From NCBI RefSeq assembly GCF_001517425.1, contig NZ_FBWL01000171.1, forward strand, positions 124,001 to 188,000: 64,000 nucleotides of DNA. Direction: 5' to 3'. The translations under genes were made by a program, and so were the position numbers. Positions 27,439-36,768 of the stretch are shown here, one piece after another (position 1 is the first letter of the stretch; each line of letters starts with the position of its first letter). This DNA comes from Clostridium sp. C105KSO13 (GTDB lineage Bacteria > Bacillota > Clostridia > Lachnospirales > Lachnospiraceae). The notes under the pieces were generated by a model. That model worked only from the letters and a program-made list of their open reading frames with translations, had not been told where the DNA came from and did no database searches.

Positions 27439-27701
27439 ATATAGATAGAGTTTTAAAGGCAATGAGCGGAAAGAGTAGCAGGTTCTGAACTTTCAGAGAG
27501 AGGCTGCCACCGGCTGAAAGTGGCCTCAAGGGAGGAGTTTGTGAAGTGCATCCGGGAGCTGATTCTGCAAAAGTGACAGGCACTAGTAGCAGAGTACGGG
27601 GAGCATACGTTACGTGTGATAAGTGAAAGAAGAAATTCTTTTATTAGAGTGGAACCGCGGATATGACTTCGTCTCTTACAGGAGACGAGGTCTTTTTTCT
27701 T
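27439..27701 (+). promoter_or_regulatory. T-box leader (cysteine) of cysE-cysS
   Basis: A tRNA-sensing leader that lets transcription continue when uncharged tRNA binds. The conserved T-box AGAGTGGAACCGCGG is at about 27646-27660. It is followed by a terminator in which GACTTCGTCTC pairs with GAGACGAGGTC ahead of TTTTTT (27665-27697). Upstream lies the stem I region; TGC at 27547-27549 (in GAAGTGCATCC) is a good candidate for the Cys specifier codon, agreeing with the genes controlled. This fills most of the 371-bp gap before cysE. Confidence 0.92.
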
Positions 27702-27728
27702 TCACAAGAAGGGAAGGTAGAAAGTTTT

Positions 27729-28412
27729 ATGGGAATGATATCTTATATTAAAAATGAAATTCAGGTAATCAGGGAGCGCGATCCTGCAATAAAATCAAAT
27801 ATGGAGGTCTTGCTTTACCCGAGTTTTAAAGTTATACTTAACTATAGAGTGGCTCATAAGCTATATCTGAAGCAGCACTATTTTCTAGCCCGCTGGATCT
27901 CACAGAGAGCGGCAAGAAAGACCGGAATTGAAATACATCCCGGTGCAACGATTGGAAAGGGCCTGTTCATCGACCACGGAAGCGGAGTTATTATCGGAGA
28001 AACGACTATTATCGGGGATAATGTAACACTCTATCAGGGAGTTACTCTGGGCGGCACAGGCAAGGAACAGGGAAAGAGGCACCCTACACTGGAGGACAAT
28101 GTGATGGTCAGTGCAGGAGCAAAAGTTATCGGATCCTTTACGATTGGTGAAAATTCAAAAATCGGAGCGGGGTCTGTTGTATTGGAAGAAGTTCCGCCTA
28201 ACTGTACGGTTGTAGGCGTTCCGGGACGTGTTGTCCGTATGGACAATAAGAAAGTACCCAGAACAGATATGGATCAGATTCATCTGCCGGATCCGGTTCT
28301 GAGTGATATCAAAGAGCTTCAGGAATCCTGTGTTCGACTCAATGGTCAGGTTAAGGATATGGAAAAGCAAATGAAACACCTGCTTGACAAAAATAGTGGA
28401 CAAAAAAGATGA
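27729..28412 (+). CDS. cysE: Serine O-acetyltransferase
   Basis: Makes O-acetylserine from serine and acetyl-CoA, the committed step of cysteine synthesis. The start is set at 27729 because the open frame from 27663 lies in the T-box terminator; GGAAGG lies upstream. The 227 residues include the helical N-terminus and a left-handed hexapeptide helix: IEIHPGATIGKGLFIDHGSGVIIGE is followed by GVTLGGTGKEQGKRHP, containing the catalytic His of IDHG and HP. It is read through the cysteine T-box together with cysS. Confidence 0.96.
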   Translation: MGMISYIKNEIQVIRERDPAIKSNMEVLLYPSFKVILNYRVAHKLYLKQHYFLARWISQRAARKTGIEIHPGATIGKGLFIDHGSGVIIGETTIIGDNVTLYQGVTLGGTGKEQGKRHPTLEDNVMVSAGAKVIGSFTIGENSKIGAGSVVLEEVPPNCTVVGVPGRVVRMDNKKVPRTDMDQIHLPDPVLSDIKELQESCVRLNGQVKDMEKQMKHLLDKNSGQKR

Positions 28413-28441
28413 GTCCTAAAAACAGCAAGAGGAGAGGAAGT

Positions 28442-29848
28442 ATGAAATTATACGATACACTGTCAAAAAGAAAAGAAGAATTTATTCCCCTGGAACCGGG
28501 AAAAGTAAAAATGTATGTCTGTGGACCTACTGTTTACAATTACATTCATATAGGAAATGCAAGGCCTATGATTGTATTCGATACAGTGAGAAGATATTTT
28601 GAATATAAGGGATATGAGGTCAACTATGTGTCTAACTTTACTGACGTGGACGACAAGATTATAAAAAAGGCGATGGAGGAGGGCGTGGCAACATCTGAGA
28701 TTTCCCAGCGCTATATTACAGAGTGCAAGAAGGATATGAAAGCTATGAATGTGAAGGCGGCCACAAAGAGCCCTCTCGCCACCGAGGAAATCTGCGGCAT
28801 GGTGGACATGATTCAAACACTGATTGACAAGGGATTTGCCTATGAGAAGAATGGAACCGTCTACTACCGTACAAGAAAGTTTAAAGATTATGGAAAATTG
28901 TCTCATAAGAATCTGGATGATTTGCAGTCCGGCGGCCGCTCTCTGCTAGTGTCCGGCCAGGAAGAAAAAGAAGATTCTTTAGATTTTGTTTTATGGAAAC
29001 CCAAAAAAGAAGGGGAACCGGCATGGAAATCTCCCTGGAGTGAAGGGCGGCCCGGCTGGCATATCGAATGCTCCGAAATGTCTAAGAAGTATCTGGGAGA
29101 GCAGATTGATATTCACGCAGGCGGAGAGGATCTGGTATTTCCTCATCATGAGAATGAAATCGCCCAGAGTGAATCTGCAAATGGCAAAGAATTTGCAAAA
29201 TACTGGATGCATAATGCGTTTCTCAATATTGACAACAGGAAGATGTCAAAATCTCTTGGCAATTTTTTTACAGTCAGAGAGATCGGCGAGAAATATGACT
29301 TGCAGGTCCTGCGGTTCTTCATGCTCAGTGCTCACTACCGAAGCCCGCTGAATTTCAGCGCAGAGTTGATGGATGCAGCAGGGACGGGGCTGGAAAGGAT
29401 TATAACCGCCGCAGATAATTTGAAGTTTCTGAAGAACAATGCGAAATTACAGAATATGACAGACGTAGAAAAAGAGGATTTTGAACGGACACAGGAGTAT
29501 GTGGATGGATTTGAAAAAGCAATGGATGATGATTTTAATACAGCAGATGCAATCTCTTCCATCTTTGAACTGGTAAAATACACTAATACAACGGCAGACA
29601 CAGAGAGCTCCGCAGAGTATCTGCAAAGTCTTCTGGATTTGCTGATAAAGCTGACGGATGTACTTGGAATCATCGTGGATAAAGATGACGAAATTCTGGC
29701 AGAGGATATCGAGGCTCTTATTGTGCAGCGCCAGGAGGCCAGAAAGAGCAAAAATTACGCGAGAGCTGATGAAATCAGAGAAGAACTTCTGTCAAAAGGT
29801 ATTATACTGGAGGATACTCGAGAAGGGGTAAAATGGAAAAAAGCGTAG
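28442..29848 (+). CDS. cysS: Cysteinyl-tRNA synthetase
   Basis: Charges tRNA-Cys. The start at 28442 is 30 bp after cysE with GAGAGGAAG upstream. The 468-residue class I enzyme shows CGPTVYNYIHIGNARP (zinc Cys plus a HIGH-type motif), zinc ligands in WHIECSEMS and FPHHENEIAQ, and KMSKSLGNF (the KMSKS loop). The C-terminal helical domain is complete. Its last 16 bp overlap mrnC. Regulated by the shared cysteine T-box. Confidence 0.98.
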   Translation: MKLYDTLSKRKEEFIPLEPGKVKMYVCGPTVYNYIHIGNARPMIVFDTVRRYFEYKGYEVNYVSNFTDVDDKIIKKAMEEGVATSEISQRYITECKKDMKAMNVKAATKSPLATEEICGMVDMIQTLIDKGFAYEKNGTVYYRTRKFKDYGKLSHKNLDDLQSGGRSLLVSGQEEKEDSLDFVLWKPKKEGEPAWKSPWSEGRPGWHIECSEMSKKYLGEQIDIHAGGEDLVFPHHENEIAQSESANGKEFAKYWMHNAFLNIDNRKMSKSLGNFFTVREIGEKYDLQVLRFFMLSAHYRSPLNFSAELMDAAGTGLERIITAADNLKFLKNNAKLQNMTDVEKEDFERTQEYVDGFEKAMDDDFNTADAISSIFELVKYTNTTADTESSAEYLQSLLDLLIKLTDVLGIIVDKDDEILAEDIEALIVQRQEARKSKNYARADEIREELLSKGIILEDTREGVKWKKA

Positions 29849-30273
29849 GATTTGAGTTTCACGAGTATATAAAAGAGATACTGGATCTTCAAGAGGTGGA
29901 TATTGCAGGCTATTCACCTCTTGTTCTGGCATATATCGGTGACTGTATTTACGATCTGGTTATCAAGACCATGGTTATCAGCGGGGGAAATAAACCGGTA
30001 CATAACCTACATGAGGAGACAAGCAGGTTTGTACAGGCTTCTGCTCAGTCATTGATGATGCGAGCTATGCAGGAACACTTGACAGAAGAAGAGCATGCAA
30101 TTTACAGAAGGGGACGAAACGCAAAATCTGTTTCCCCCGCAAGAAACCAGTCCATCACGGATTACAGAAGAGCCACGGGATTTGAGGCACTTTTGGGATA
30201 TCTATACCTGAAAGAGGATTACAAAAGACTTATCGATTTAGTAAAAATCGGCTTGGATAGCCTAGAGGAGTAA
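29833..30273 (+). CDS. mrnC: Mini-ribonuclease III
   Basis: Dimeric RNase III-like nuclease without an RNA-binding domain that trims 23S rRNA ends. The 146 residues contain the hallmark SPLVLAYIGDCIYDLVIKT, with acidic catalytic residues, and GRNAKSVSPARNQSITDYRRATGFEALLGYLYL. GGGG precedes the ATG within the cysS end. Position between cysS and rlmB is conserved in Firmicutes. Confidence 0.95.
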   Translation: MEKSVGFEFHEYIKEILDLQEVDIAGYSPLVLAYIGDCIYDLVIKTMVISGGNKPVHNLHEETSRFVQASAQSLMMRAMQEHLTEEEHAIYRRGRNAKSVSPARNQSITDYRRATGFEALLGYLYLKEDYKRLIDLVKIGLDSLEE

Positions 30274-30274
30274 T

Positions 30275-31045
30275 ATGCAGGAAAAAGAAATAAACAAATT
30301 AGAAAACGACGGAAATACTTTAATAATCGAGGGCAGAAATGCAGTTATGGAAGCTTTTCGCTCGGGAAAAACAATTGATAAGCTTTTTGTTTTGAATGGC
30401 TGTCAGGACGGGCCTGTGAGGACAATTGTGCGAGAGGCCAAAAAACAGGATACGATTTTGAACTTTGTAGAAAAAGAAAGACTCTCACAGCTTTCCGAAA
30501 ATGGAAAGCATCAGGGGGTTATTGCGTATGTGGCTGCCTATGATTATTCGGATATTGAAGATATGTTTAGTCTGGCAGAAAGGAAAGGGGAACCTCCTTT
30601 TCTGATTCTGCTTGATAATATTGAAGATCCCCATAATCTGGGGGCGATAATCCGTACCGCGAATCTGGCAGGTGCACACGGTGTCATCATACCTAAACGA
30701 AGGGCTGTGGGTCTTACTTCCACAGTTGTGAAAACCTCGGCCGGAGCTCTGAATTATACTCCTGTAGCAAAGGTTACAAATATATCTAAAACGATAGAAG
30801 AACTTAAAGAAAGAGGCCTTTGGTTTGTATGCGCAGATATGAGCGGTGAACCCATGTACAGCCTAAATCTCACAGGCCCTATTGGCATGGTCATAGGGAA
30901 TGAAGGAGAAGGAGTAGGAAGGCTGGTAAAGGAAAAATGTGATTTTGTTGCAAGTATTCCGGTGAAAGGGGAGATAGATTCCCTGAATGCGTCTGTCGCA
31001 GCCGGAGTGCTGGCATATGAAATTGTTCGTCAGAGAATGAAATAA
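30275..31045 (+). CDS. rlmB: 23S rRNA (guanosine-2'-O)-methyltransferase, RlmB/TrmH type
   Basis: SPOUT methyltransferase that 2'-O-methylates 23S rRNA using S-adenosylmethionine. The 256 residues start with the substrate-binding domain (IIEGRNAVMEAFRSGKTID) and continue into the knot domain: LLDNIEDPHNLGAIIRTANLAGAHGVI, then PIGMVIGNEGEGVG and DSLNASVAAGVLAYEI. Starts 1 bp after mrnC with GAGGAG upstream. Synteny supports RlmB rather than another TrmH paralogue. Confidence 0.93.
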   Translation: MQEKEINKLENDGNTLIIEGRNAVMEAFRSGKTIDKLFVLNGCQDGPVRTIVREAKKQDTILNFVEKERLSQLSENGKHQGVIAYVAAYDYSDIEDMFSLAERKGEPPFLILLDNIEDPHNLGAIIRTANLAGAHGVIIPKRRAVGLTSTVVKTSAGALNYTPVAKVTNISKTIEELKERGLWFVCADMSGEPMYSLNLTGPIGMVIGNEGEGVGRLVKEKCDFVASIPVKGEIDSLNASVAAGVLAYEIVRQRMK

Positions 31046-31093
31046 AAACCTGGAAAATATTACAGGCGGTCAGAATGAGAGAGGGTTGGACTG

Positions 31094-31708
31094 ATGAGTA
31101 AATATGATGCGATAACAGACAAGCAGTTGATTTCAGATTTCCGGAACGGAAATTCAGAAATTATGGACTACATCATGGTAAAATATAAATCAATGGTCCG
31201 CAAAAAGGCAAGGGCAATGTATTTGATTGGTGGGGAAAATGAAGATCTTATACAAGAGGGAATGATTGGACTTATCAAGGCGGTCCGTGATTATGATCCT
31301 TCTCAGAAGGCTTCGTTTGTCAGTTTTGCTGAACTTTGCGTATCCAGACAGATGTACACTGCAATCGAAGCATCAAAAAGAAAAAAGCATCTGCCGCTAA
31401 ACTCTTATATATCCCTATATGAAAATGGAGGTAATACAGACGAAGAGAAGAGCATTCCTTTGATAGACACTATCGAACCGGAGGTGGAGAACAATCCGGA
31501 AGCTCTGTATTTTGGCAAAGAATACACAGAAGCTTTTGCCGGGGAGTTAAAGAAAAATTTAAGTACTCTGGAAAACCGGGTGTTGTACCTTCATCTTATG
31601 GGGGCTGATTACAGGACAATTGCAGAATTGCTGGATAAGAGTCCCAAGACAATAGATAATGCACTCCAGAGAATAAGGAACAAGGCGGAAAGATTATTAC
31701 CGGAATAA
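31094..31708 (+). CDS. sigH: RNA polymerase sigma factor SigH (sporulation/stationary phase)
   Basis: Alternative sigma-70-family factor that starts the sporulation programme in Bacillus and Clostridia. The 204 residues show region 2 (ENEDLIQEGMIGLIKAVRDYD, then FVSFAELCVSRQMYTAI) and a region 4 helix-turn-helix (DYRTIAELLDKSPKTIDNALQRIRNKA). Length and order after mrnC-rlmB match sigH. Supports a spore-forming host. AGAGAGGG lies 9-14 bp before the ATG. Confidence 0.93.
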   Translation: MSKYDAITDKQLISDFRNGNSEIMDYIMVKYKSMVRKKARAMYLIGGENEDLIQEGMIGLIKAVRDYDPSQKASFVSFAELCVSRQMYTAIEASKRKKHLPLNSYISLYENGGNTDEEKSIPLIDTIEPEVENNPEALYFGKEYTEAFAGELKKNLSTLENRVLYLHLMGADYRTIAELLDKSPKTIDNALQRIRNKAERLLPE

Positions 31709-31792
31709 AAGAAAAGTCGGAAAAAGACCTATGAGTGAAAATATATTGCAGCATTGTGCAACATGTTCTGGAGGGATTACAATTAATAAAAA

Positions 31793-31822
31793 TAGCCCGG
31801 GTTCCATAATGAATCCGGGCTA
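31793..31822 (-). terminator. Terminator of tRNA-Thr (possibly bidirectional with sigH)
   Basis: TAGCCCGGGTTC and GAATCCGGGCTA pair across a 6-nt loop with one G-T. On the minus strand the stem is followed by TTTTTATT, a good tail for tRNA-Thr; the plus-strand tail is weaker. Confidence 0.75.
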
Positions 31823-31858
31823 AAATATTTATATAATTTCGATAACATTTTTTGGGCC

Positions 31859-31931
31859 AGCTGCCTAGCGGATTCGAACCGCCGACCTCCGCCTTACCAA
31901 GGCGACGCTCTACCTACTGAGCCAAGGCAGC
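31859..31931 (-). tRNA. tRNA-Thr (GGT anticodon)
   Basis: On the minus strand it starts GCTGCCTTGGCTCAGTAGG, has loop TTGGTAA in a CGCC/GGCG stem, T-loop GGTTCGAATCC and acceptor AGGCAGC with discriminator T. CCA is not encoded. Confidence 0.95.
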
Positions 31932-31959
31932 TTGTACGTGAATTTCACGCAACATTGAT

Positions 31960-31989
31960 AATATACACTAAAAAGGGCAGTATTGTCAA
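31960..31989 (-). promoter_or_regulatory. Promoter of tRNA-Thr
   Basis: On the minus strand TTGACA (31984-31989), an 18-bp spacer and TATATT (31960-31965) end about 29 bp before the tRNA. Confidence 0.75.
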
Positions 31990-31998
31990 TATGGTTTG

Positions 31999-32445
31999 CT
32001 AAATATTTTCAGAATCCAGTATGATTGTGAATGGCCCGTCATTGATAAGGCTGACTTTCATTTCGGCTCCGAAGCTCCCGGTCTGGACTATCGGGACAGT
32101 TTTTCTGCATTTTTCTATGATATATTCGTAGAGGGCATTTGCCATATCTGGTTTTCCTGCTTCAATAAAGCTGGGGCGGTTGCCTTTTTTGCAGTTCGCA
32201 TACAGGGTGAACTGGGAAACAAGGAGAAGACTCCCGCTTACATCGGACAGGGAAAGATTCGTTTTCCCATTTGCATCTTCAAAGATTCTAAGGCCGGTCA
32301 TTTTCCGAATGAGCTTGTCCGCGGTTCCTTGGGTGTCGCTGTCTGAAATCCCGATCAAAACAAGAAATCCCTTTTTTATTTCGCCAATTACTTTTTCATC
32401 CACAGTCACGGATGCTTCCGTAACTCGTTGTATTACAAATTTCAT
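31999..32445 (-). CDS. dtd: D-aminoacyl-tRNA deacylase
   Basis: Removes mischarged D-amino acids from tRNA. The 148 residues carry both diagnostic motifs, SQFTLYA (about residue 78) and [11 protein letters not shown] (C-terminus, the Gly-Pro active-site motif), along with [15 protein letters not shown] at the start. AAGGGG lies upstream on the minus strand. It stands alone next to tRNA-Thr. Confidence 0.97.
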   Translation of the reverse strand: MKFVIQRVTEASVTVDEKVIGEIKKGFLVLIGISDSDTQGTADKLIRKMTGLRIFEDANGKTNLSLSDVSGSLLLVSQFTLYANCKKGNRPSFIEAGKPDMANALYEYIIEKCRKTVPIVQTGSFGAEMKVSLINDGPFTIILDSENI

Positions 32446-32685
32446 ATGCTTTCCCCTTGTTTTAGTTTATATGCTGTTTAGTTTATACTACATGTACCAT
32501 AAAGTCCAGTACGCTTTTCCTGGGAAACCAATAAGATTACGGGCTATAAATATTATAAAAAATGAATGCTACTGTCAAGATGCAACGATTTGAGGAATAC
32601 AGGAAATTAGTGGTGTGATTTATATGAGATTATGCTAGAATAAAAAATGTGGGGACCTTTAGTACAGGTGAAAGGTAGCAGTGAT

Positions 32686-33024
32686 ATGAGCCTGTTTAGA
32701 GATCAGCTCGTCCCGCTGAAAGAATGTCTGGAGGAATTACTGGAATTTATACAGGGACTGAAGGTAGAAGAAATTCCGTATTTTTACAGATCCATTGAAA
32801 ACATGAAATATAATCTGGAAATTTGCTGTTTGGTTCAATATGAGGGGTGGGAACAGCTGGAGAGTATTCTAATAAGGGACTGGAAGGCAGCAAACCATAT
32901 GCTGCTGGGAATCCCGGGATTTGATATTCGTGCGGACAATCCTGACAAAAAAGATGAGCTGAACTGCAGGTTTCTTGAACTTGTTTCCAATGTAGAAGAA
33001 TTCTTACGGGCGGGAGAGAACTGA
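32686..33024 (+). CDS. Hypothetical protein, about 112 residues
   Basis: A small, soluble, mostly helical protein that I do not recognise, rich in Leu and Glu (FRDQLVPLKECLEELLEF ... FYRSIENMKYNLEICCLVQYE). No membrane segment, signal peptide or known motif is seen. The start at 32686 is favoured by a weak AAAGGT upstream; the open frame begins at 32647 without a ribosome site. A strong terminator follows directly, which supports a real monocistronic gene. Confidence 0.55.
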   Translation: MSLFRDQLVPLKECLEELLEFIQGLKVEEIPYFYRSIENMKYNLEICCLVQYEGWEQLESILIRDWKAANHMLLGIPGFDIRADNPDKKDELNCRFLELVSNVEEFLRAGEN

Positions 33025-33025
33025 C

Positions 33026-33056
33026 AAAAGGACGAGGGAAAAAACCTCGTTCTTTT
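33026..33056 (+). terminator. Rho-independent terminator
   Basis: AAAGGACGAGG and CCTCGTTCTTTT pair across a short A-rich loop, directly after the hypothetical gene. Confidence 0.85.
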
Positions 33057-33136
33057 GCTGTCAGGAGATTACTTGTCGTTGTATAGAATTTGTGGTAATA
33101 TAATTGGGCAGAATGTTAGTATTTGAGGAGGAAATA

Positions 33137-34804
33137 ATGGAAAACGAGACAGTTTCAAGGAATTTTATTGAACAGGAAATAGATAAGGACCTGGCGGAAG
33201 GTGTATATGACCATGTTAGTACCAGATTCCCCCCTGAGCCCAACGGATACCTTCACATTGGACATGCCAAGTCTATACTTTTGAACTACGGTCTTGCCCA
33301 GGAGTATAATGGAACATTCCATATGCGTTTTGATGATACAAACCCAACAAAAGAAGATGTGGAATTTGTAGATTCTATTAAAGAGGACATACAATGGCTG
33401 GGGGCGGACTGGGGCAATCATCTGTATTTCGCATCTGATTACTTTGATCAGATGTATGAATTTGCAGTGAAATTAATAAAAAAGGGAAAGGCATATGTTT
33501 GCGATCTTTCGCCGGAAGAGATTCGCGAGTACAGAGGAACGCTGACTGAGCCGGGAAAAGACAGCCCATACAGAAACCGCTCTGTGGAAGAAAATCTGGA
33601 GCTGTTTTCGGCTATGAAGAAAGGTGAATATAAAGATGGGGAGAAGGTTCTGAGGGCCAAGATTGACATGGCATCACCCAATATAAATATGCGCGATCCC
33701 ATTCTTTACCGCGTTGCCCATATTTCTCATCACAGGACGGGGGATAAATGGTGTATTTATCCGATGTATGACTTTGCCCATCCGCTGGAAGATGCAATCG
33801 AGGAAATTACTCATTCTATTTGTACTCTGGAGTTTGAAGACCACAGGCCGCTATATGACTGGGTTGTAAAAGAATGCGAATTTGAACAGCCGCCGAGACA
33901 GATTGAGTTTGCAAAGCTGTATCTTACCAATGTGGTGACGGGAAAGCGCTATATAAAAAAGCTGGTAGAAGACCATATTGTGGACGGCTGGGATGATCCC
34001 CGTCTTGTGTCCATTGCGGCATTGAGAAGAAGAGGCTACACGCCAGAATCAATCAAGATGTTCATCGATATGTGCGGCATATCGAAGAGCCAGAGTTCTG
34101 TGGATTACGCCATGTTGGACTACTGCATCCGTGAGGACTTGAAGCTGAAGAAGCCCCGCATGCTGGCGGTACTCGATCCTATTAAGCTTATAATCGACAA
34201 TTATCCGGAGAATCAGGTGGAATATCTGGATGTGCCGAACAACCTTGAAAATGAGGCCCTGGGCAGCAGAAAAGTGGCCTTTGGCAGAGAACTTTATATT
34301 GAAAGAAACGATTTTATGGAGGAGCCGCCGAAGAAGTATTTTCGTCTTTTCCCCGGAAATGAAGTACGTCTTATGTACGCATATTTTGTGAAATGCGTAA
34401 GTTTTGTAAAAGATGAGGCAGGAAATGTGACGGAGGTTCACTGTACCTATGACCCTGAAACAAAGAGTGGCGGAGGTTTTACCGGAAGAAAAGTAAAAGG
34501 GACGATTCACTGGGTACCTGCTTCCCATGCGGTAAAGGCGGAAGTCCGTCTTTATGAAAATCTTGTAGATGAAGAGAAGGGTGTATACAACAAGGAAGAC
34601 GGTTCTTTGAATTTGAATCCGAATTCGCTTACTATCCTTAAGGATTGCTATGTGGAGAAGGCCTTTGATATGGCAAAGCCGGCCGACAGCTTTCAGTTTG
34701 TCAGAAATGGCTATTTCTGTATAGATGCAAAGGACTCAAAGCCAGATGCACTGGTATTCAACAGGATTGTTCCCCTTAAGAGCTCTTTTAAATTGCCAAA
34801 ATAG
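33137..34804 (+). CDS. glnS: Glutaminyl-tRNA synthetase
   Basis: Charges tRNA-Gln directly. The start at 33137 follows GAGGAGG; 555 residues. The class I signature [15 protein letters not shown] is intact, as are [11 protein letters not shown] and [20 protein letters not shown]. The second class I motif is atypical: where many GlnRS have MSKRKL, this reads [10 protein letters not shown] (around residue 270), keeping Lys-Arg but losing the Ser. The C-terminal beta-barrel anticodon domain is complete. GlnRS is not universal in Firmicutes, many of which use the amidotransferase route. Confidence 0.95.
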   Translation: MENETVSRNFIEQEIDKDLAEGVYDHVSTRFPPEPNGYLHIGHAKSILLNYGLAQEYNGTFHMRFDDTNPTKEDVEFVDSIKEDIQWLGADWGNHLYFASDYFDQMYEFAVKLIKKGKAYVCDLSPEEIREYRGTLTEPGKDSPYRNRSVEENLELFSAMKKGEYKDGEKVLRAKIDMASPNINMRDPILYRVAHISHHRTGDKWCIYPMYDFAHPLEDAIEEITHSICTLEFEDHRPLYDWVVKECEFEQPPRQIEFAKLYLTNVVTGKRYIKKLVEDHIVDGWDDPRLVSIAALRRRGYTPESIKMFIDMCGISKSQSSVDYAMLDYCIREDLKLKKPRMLAVLDPIKLIIDNYPENQVEYLDVPNNLENEALGSRKVAFGRELYIERNDFMEEPPKKYFRLFPGNEVRLMYAYFVKCVSFVKDEAGNVTEVHCTYDPETKSGGGFTGRKVKGTIHWVPASHAVKAEVRLYENLVDEEKGVYNKEDGSLNLNPNSLTILKDCYVEKAFDMAKPADSFQFVRNGYFCIDAKDSKPDALVFNRIVPLKSSFKLPK

Positions 34805-34823
34805 TCACAAGGGGAACCATGAG

Positions 34824-36269
34824 ATGAATGAATTGACGATCAACCTTCAGACTGACTCTAAGACTCCTCTTTATGAGCAAATTTACGACTATATAAAAAA
34901 GGACATTCAGAGTAAAAAAATTAAAAGCGGGGAAAAGCTTCCCTCTACCCGTTCCTTGAGTAAATATCTGGAGGTCAGCAGAAGCACAGTAGAGCTGGCC
35001 TATGAGCAGCTGTTATCTGAGGGTTACGTGGAGGCGGAACCTTACCGTGGGTATTTTGTGGCACAGATAGAAGGTCTATATCAGCTAAACCAGGGCACGG
35101 AGAAGATTCGAGAAAAGCCTGCAAAAGAAGCAAATCGATTTAAATATGATTTTACACCCAATGGAGTAGACCTGAAAAGTTTCCCTTATCATGTGTGGCG
35201 AAAATTATCAAGAGAGTGTCTGCTGGATGACAAGGCCGAAATGTTTCGTCTGGGACAACCTCAGGGAGAATATGGACTTAGGAATGCCATCTGCAATTAT
35301 CTGCATCAGGCAAGAGGAGTTAACTGTCGCCCAGAGCAGATTATTGTAGGGGCTGGGAATGACTATCTTTTAATGCTTTTGACAACAGTTATCGGACAGA
35401 ATCAAAAGGTTGCCCTGGAAAACCCCACATACAAGCAGGCCTACAGGCTTTTTAAAAATCTTTCCTATGAGACTTGCACTGTGGATATGGATTCCAGAGG
35501 CATGAAAATCAACCAGCTTAAGGATTCCGGAGCGGATATTGCATTTGTAATGCCATCCCATCAATATCCTATGGGAATTGTCATGCCTATCCGGAGGCGT
35601 CTGGAGCTTTTAAAATGGGCAGACGAAAAAGCGTTTCGCTATATCATAGAGGATGATTATGACAGTGAATTCCGCTACAAAGGGAAACCAATCCCGGCGC
35701 TTCAGGGATATGACAATCATGACAAGGTAATCTATATGGGCACCTTTTCAAAGTCCATTGCACCGGCGATACGAATGAGTTATATGGTGCTCCCGAACCC
35801 GCTGCTTGCATTGTACCAGGTGAAAAGCGGGTTCCTTAATTCTACTGTTTCAAAGGTAGATCAGCTGATCGTACAGAAGTTCATAGAAGAGGGATATTAT
35901 GAGCGCCACTTGAATAAGACAAGAGCTCTATATAAAAACAGACATGATGTATTGCTGGGGTGCTTGAAAGGAATGCAGGATATCTGCACGGTGTCGGGAG
36001 AAAACTCCGGTGTTCATTTATTGCTTCACTTTGGAGAGGGATTGTCTGAGGAAGAGCTGATACAAAGGGCAAAAGCGGAAGAAATAAAGGTTTACGGGGT
36101 GACAGAGTATTATGTTGAACCCCCGAAAAAGAGGAATGCTACAATACTGCTTGGATATGCAAATATGAATGAAGAGAGGATAAAAGAAGCGGTCACCATT
36201 TTGGAAAAAGTGTGGAGAGAAAAAATAGCAGAACAAACAGGACCAAAGGATAATTCCCCGGCCCTGTGA
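34824..36269 (+). CDS. MocR-type regulator (GntR helix-turn-helix fused to aminotransferase domain)
   Basis: A PLP-binding transcription factor. The start at 34824 follows AAGGGG; the open frame upstream runs back into glnS. Residues 1-75 form a GntR winged helix (PLYEQIYDYIKKDIQ ... GEKLPSTRSLSKYLEVSRST). The remaining 400 residues are a type I aminotransferase fold with the PLP-site Asp in EDDYDSEFRY and the Schiff-base Lys in GTFSKSIAP. Known relatives control vitamin B6 or GABA genes, but no such genes lie nearby, so the target is unknown. Length (481) is typical. Confidence 0.92.
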   Translation: MNELTINLQTDSKTPLYEQIYDYIKKDIQSKKIKSGEKLPSTRSLSKYLEVSRSTVELAYEQLLSEGYVEAEPYRGYFVAQIEGLYQLNQGTEKIREKPAKEANRFKYDFTPNGVDLKSFPYHVWRKLSRECLLDDKAEMFRLGQPQGEYGLRNAICNYLHQARGVNCRPEQIIVGAGNDYLLMLLTTVIGQNQKVALENPTYKQAYRLFKNLSYETCTVDMDSRGMKINQLKDSGADIAFVMPSHQYPMGIVMPIRRRLELLKWADEKAFRYIIEDDYDSEFRYKGKPIPALQGYDNHDKVIYMGTFSKSIAPAIRMSYMVLPNPLLALYQVKSGFLNSTVSKVDQLIVQKFIEEGYYERHLNKTRALYKNRHDVLLGCLKGMQDICTVSGENSGVHLLLHFGEGLSEEELIQRAKAEEIKVYGVTEYYVEPPKKRNATILLGYANMNEERIKEAVTILEKVWREKIAEQTGPKDNSPAL

Positions 36270-36283
36270 GAATAATCAGACTG

Positions 36284-36574
36284 TTATTTAATTTCAATAG
36301 AAGGCGATTTCTCTTCATCTGAAACCGCTCCATCAGGAGTCTCACCGGCGCCGTCCGCAGAAGTATTGTCCGTTGTTTTTTTCAGCGGGACATACTCTCT
36401 GTCACGGACAGGCTGAAGATCACTGTCCAAATCAAAATCCTCATCTTCTGTAAGGTCCTGGCTGTCACCACAGCTGCATTCATCAGATCTGCTTTTGCAG
36501 AAATAAGCTATGATAAGACCAATTGCAGTACCAACGGTTGCAAGACTTATGAACCATTTTAAAAACTTTTTCAA
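36284..36574 (-). CDS. Small membrane-anchored acidic protein, unknown
   Basis: A 96-residue protein with an N-terminal membrane helix (about 8-26), CKSRSDECSCG just after it, and an acidic, Asp/Glu/Ser-rich tail. The start is TTG at 36574, with AAAGGAGA 8 bp upstream on the minus strand. No family is recognised. It is convergent with the MocR gene and divergent from purA. Confidence 0.65.
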   Translation of the reverse strand: MKKFLKWFISLATVGTAIGLIIAYFCKSRSDECSCGDSQDLTEDEDFDLDSDLQPVRDREYVPLKKTTDNTSADGAGETPDGAVSDEEKSPSIEIK

Positions 36575-36668
36575 TTTATAAGTCTCCTTTCTATGGGGTA
36601 ATAATTGAACTTAGCACTTATTGTAATACTTTTCAGGTGTAATTACAATGAGAAAATCGAAATAATAT

Positions 36669-36697
36669 TTTACATAAAGATGAAAATATAGTATAAT
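36669..36697 (+). promoter_or_regulatory. Promoter of purA
   Basis: TTTACA (36669-36674), a 17-bp spacer and TATAAT (36692-36697) leave a 71-nt leader before purA. The leader can form a short stem (GGTTC/GAACC) but matches no riboswitch known to me. Confidence 0.75.
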
Positions 36698-36768
36698 CCA
36701 TAAGGCGGTGGGTTCATAAGAACCGCTAATGAATTTTAGCAGTGACAATATACGCAGGAGGGTTCAAA

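Noticed and set aside
27663-27728. Upstream ATG extension of cysE
   Set aside because: It lies in the T-box terminator hairpin and has no ribosome site; 27729 is the better start.
36698-36768. Possible riboswitch in the purA leader
   Set aside because: Only a short GGTTC/GAACC stem is visible; the conserved cores of purine or other known riboswitches are not present.
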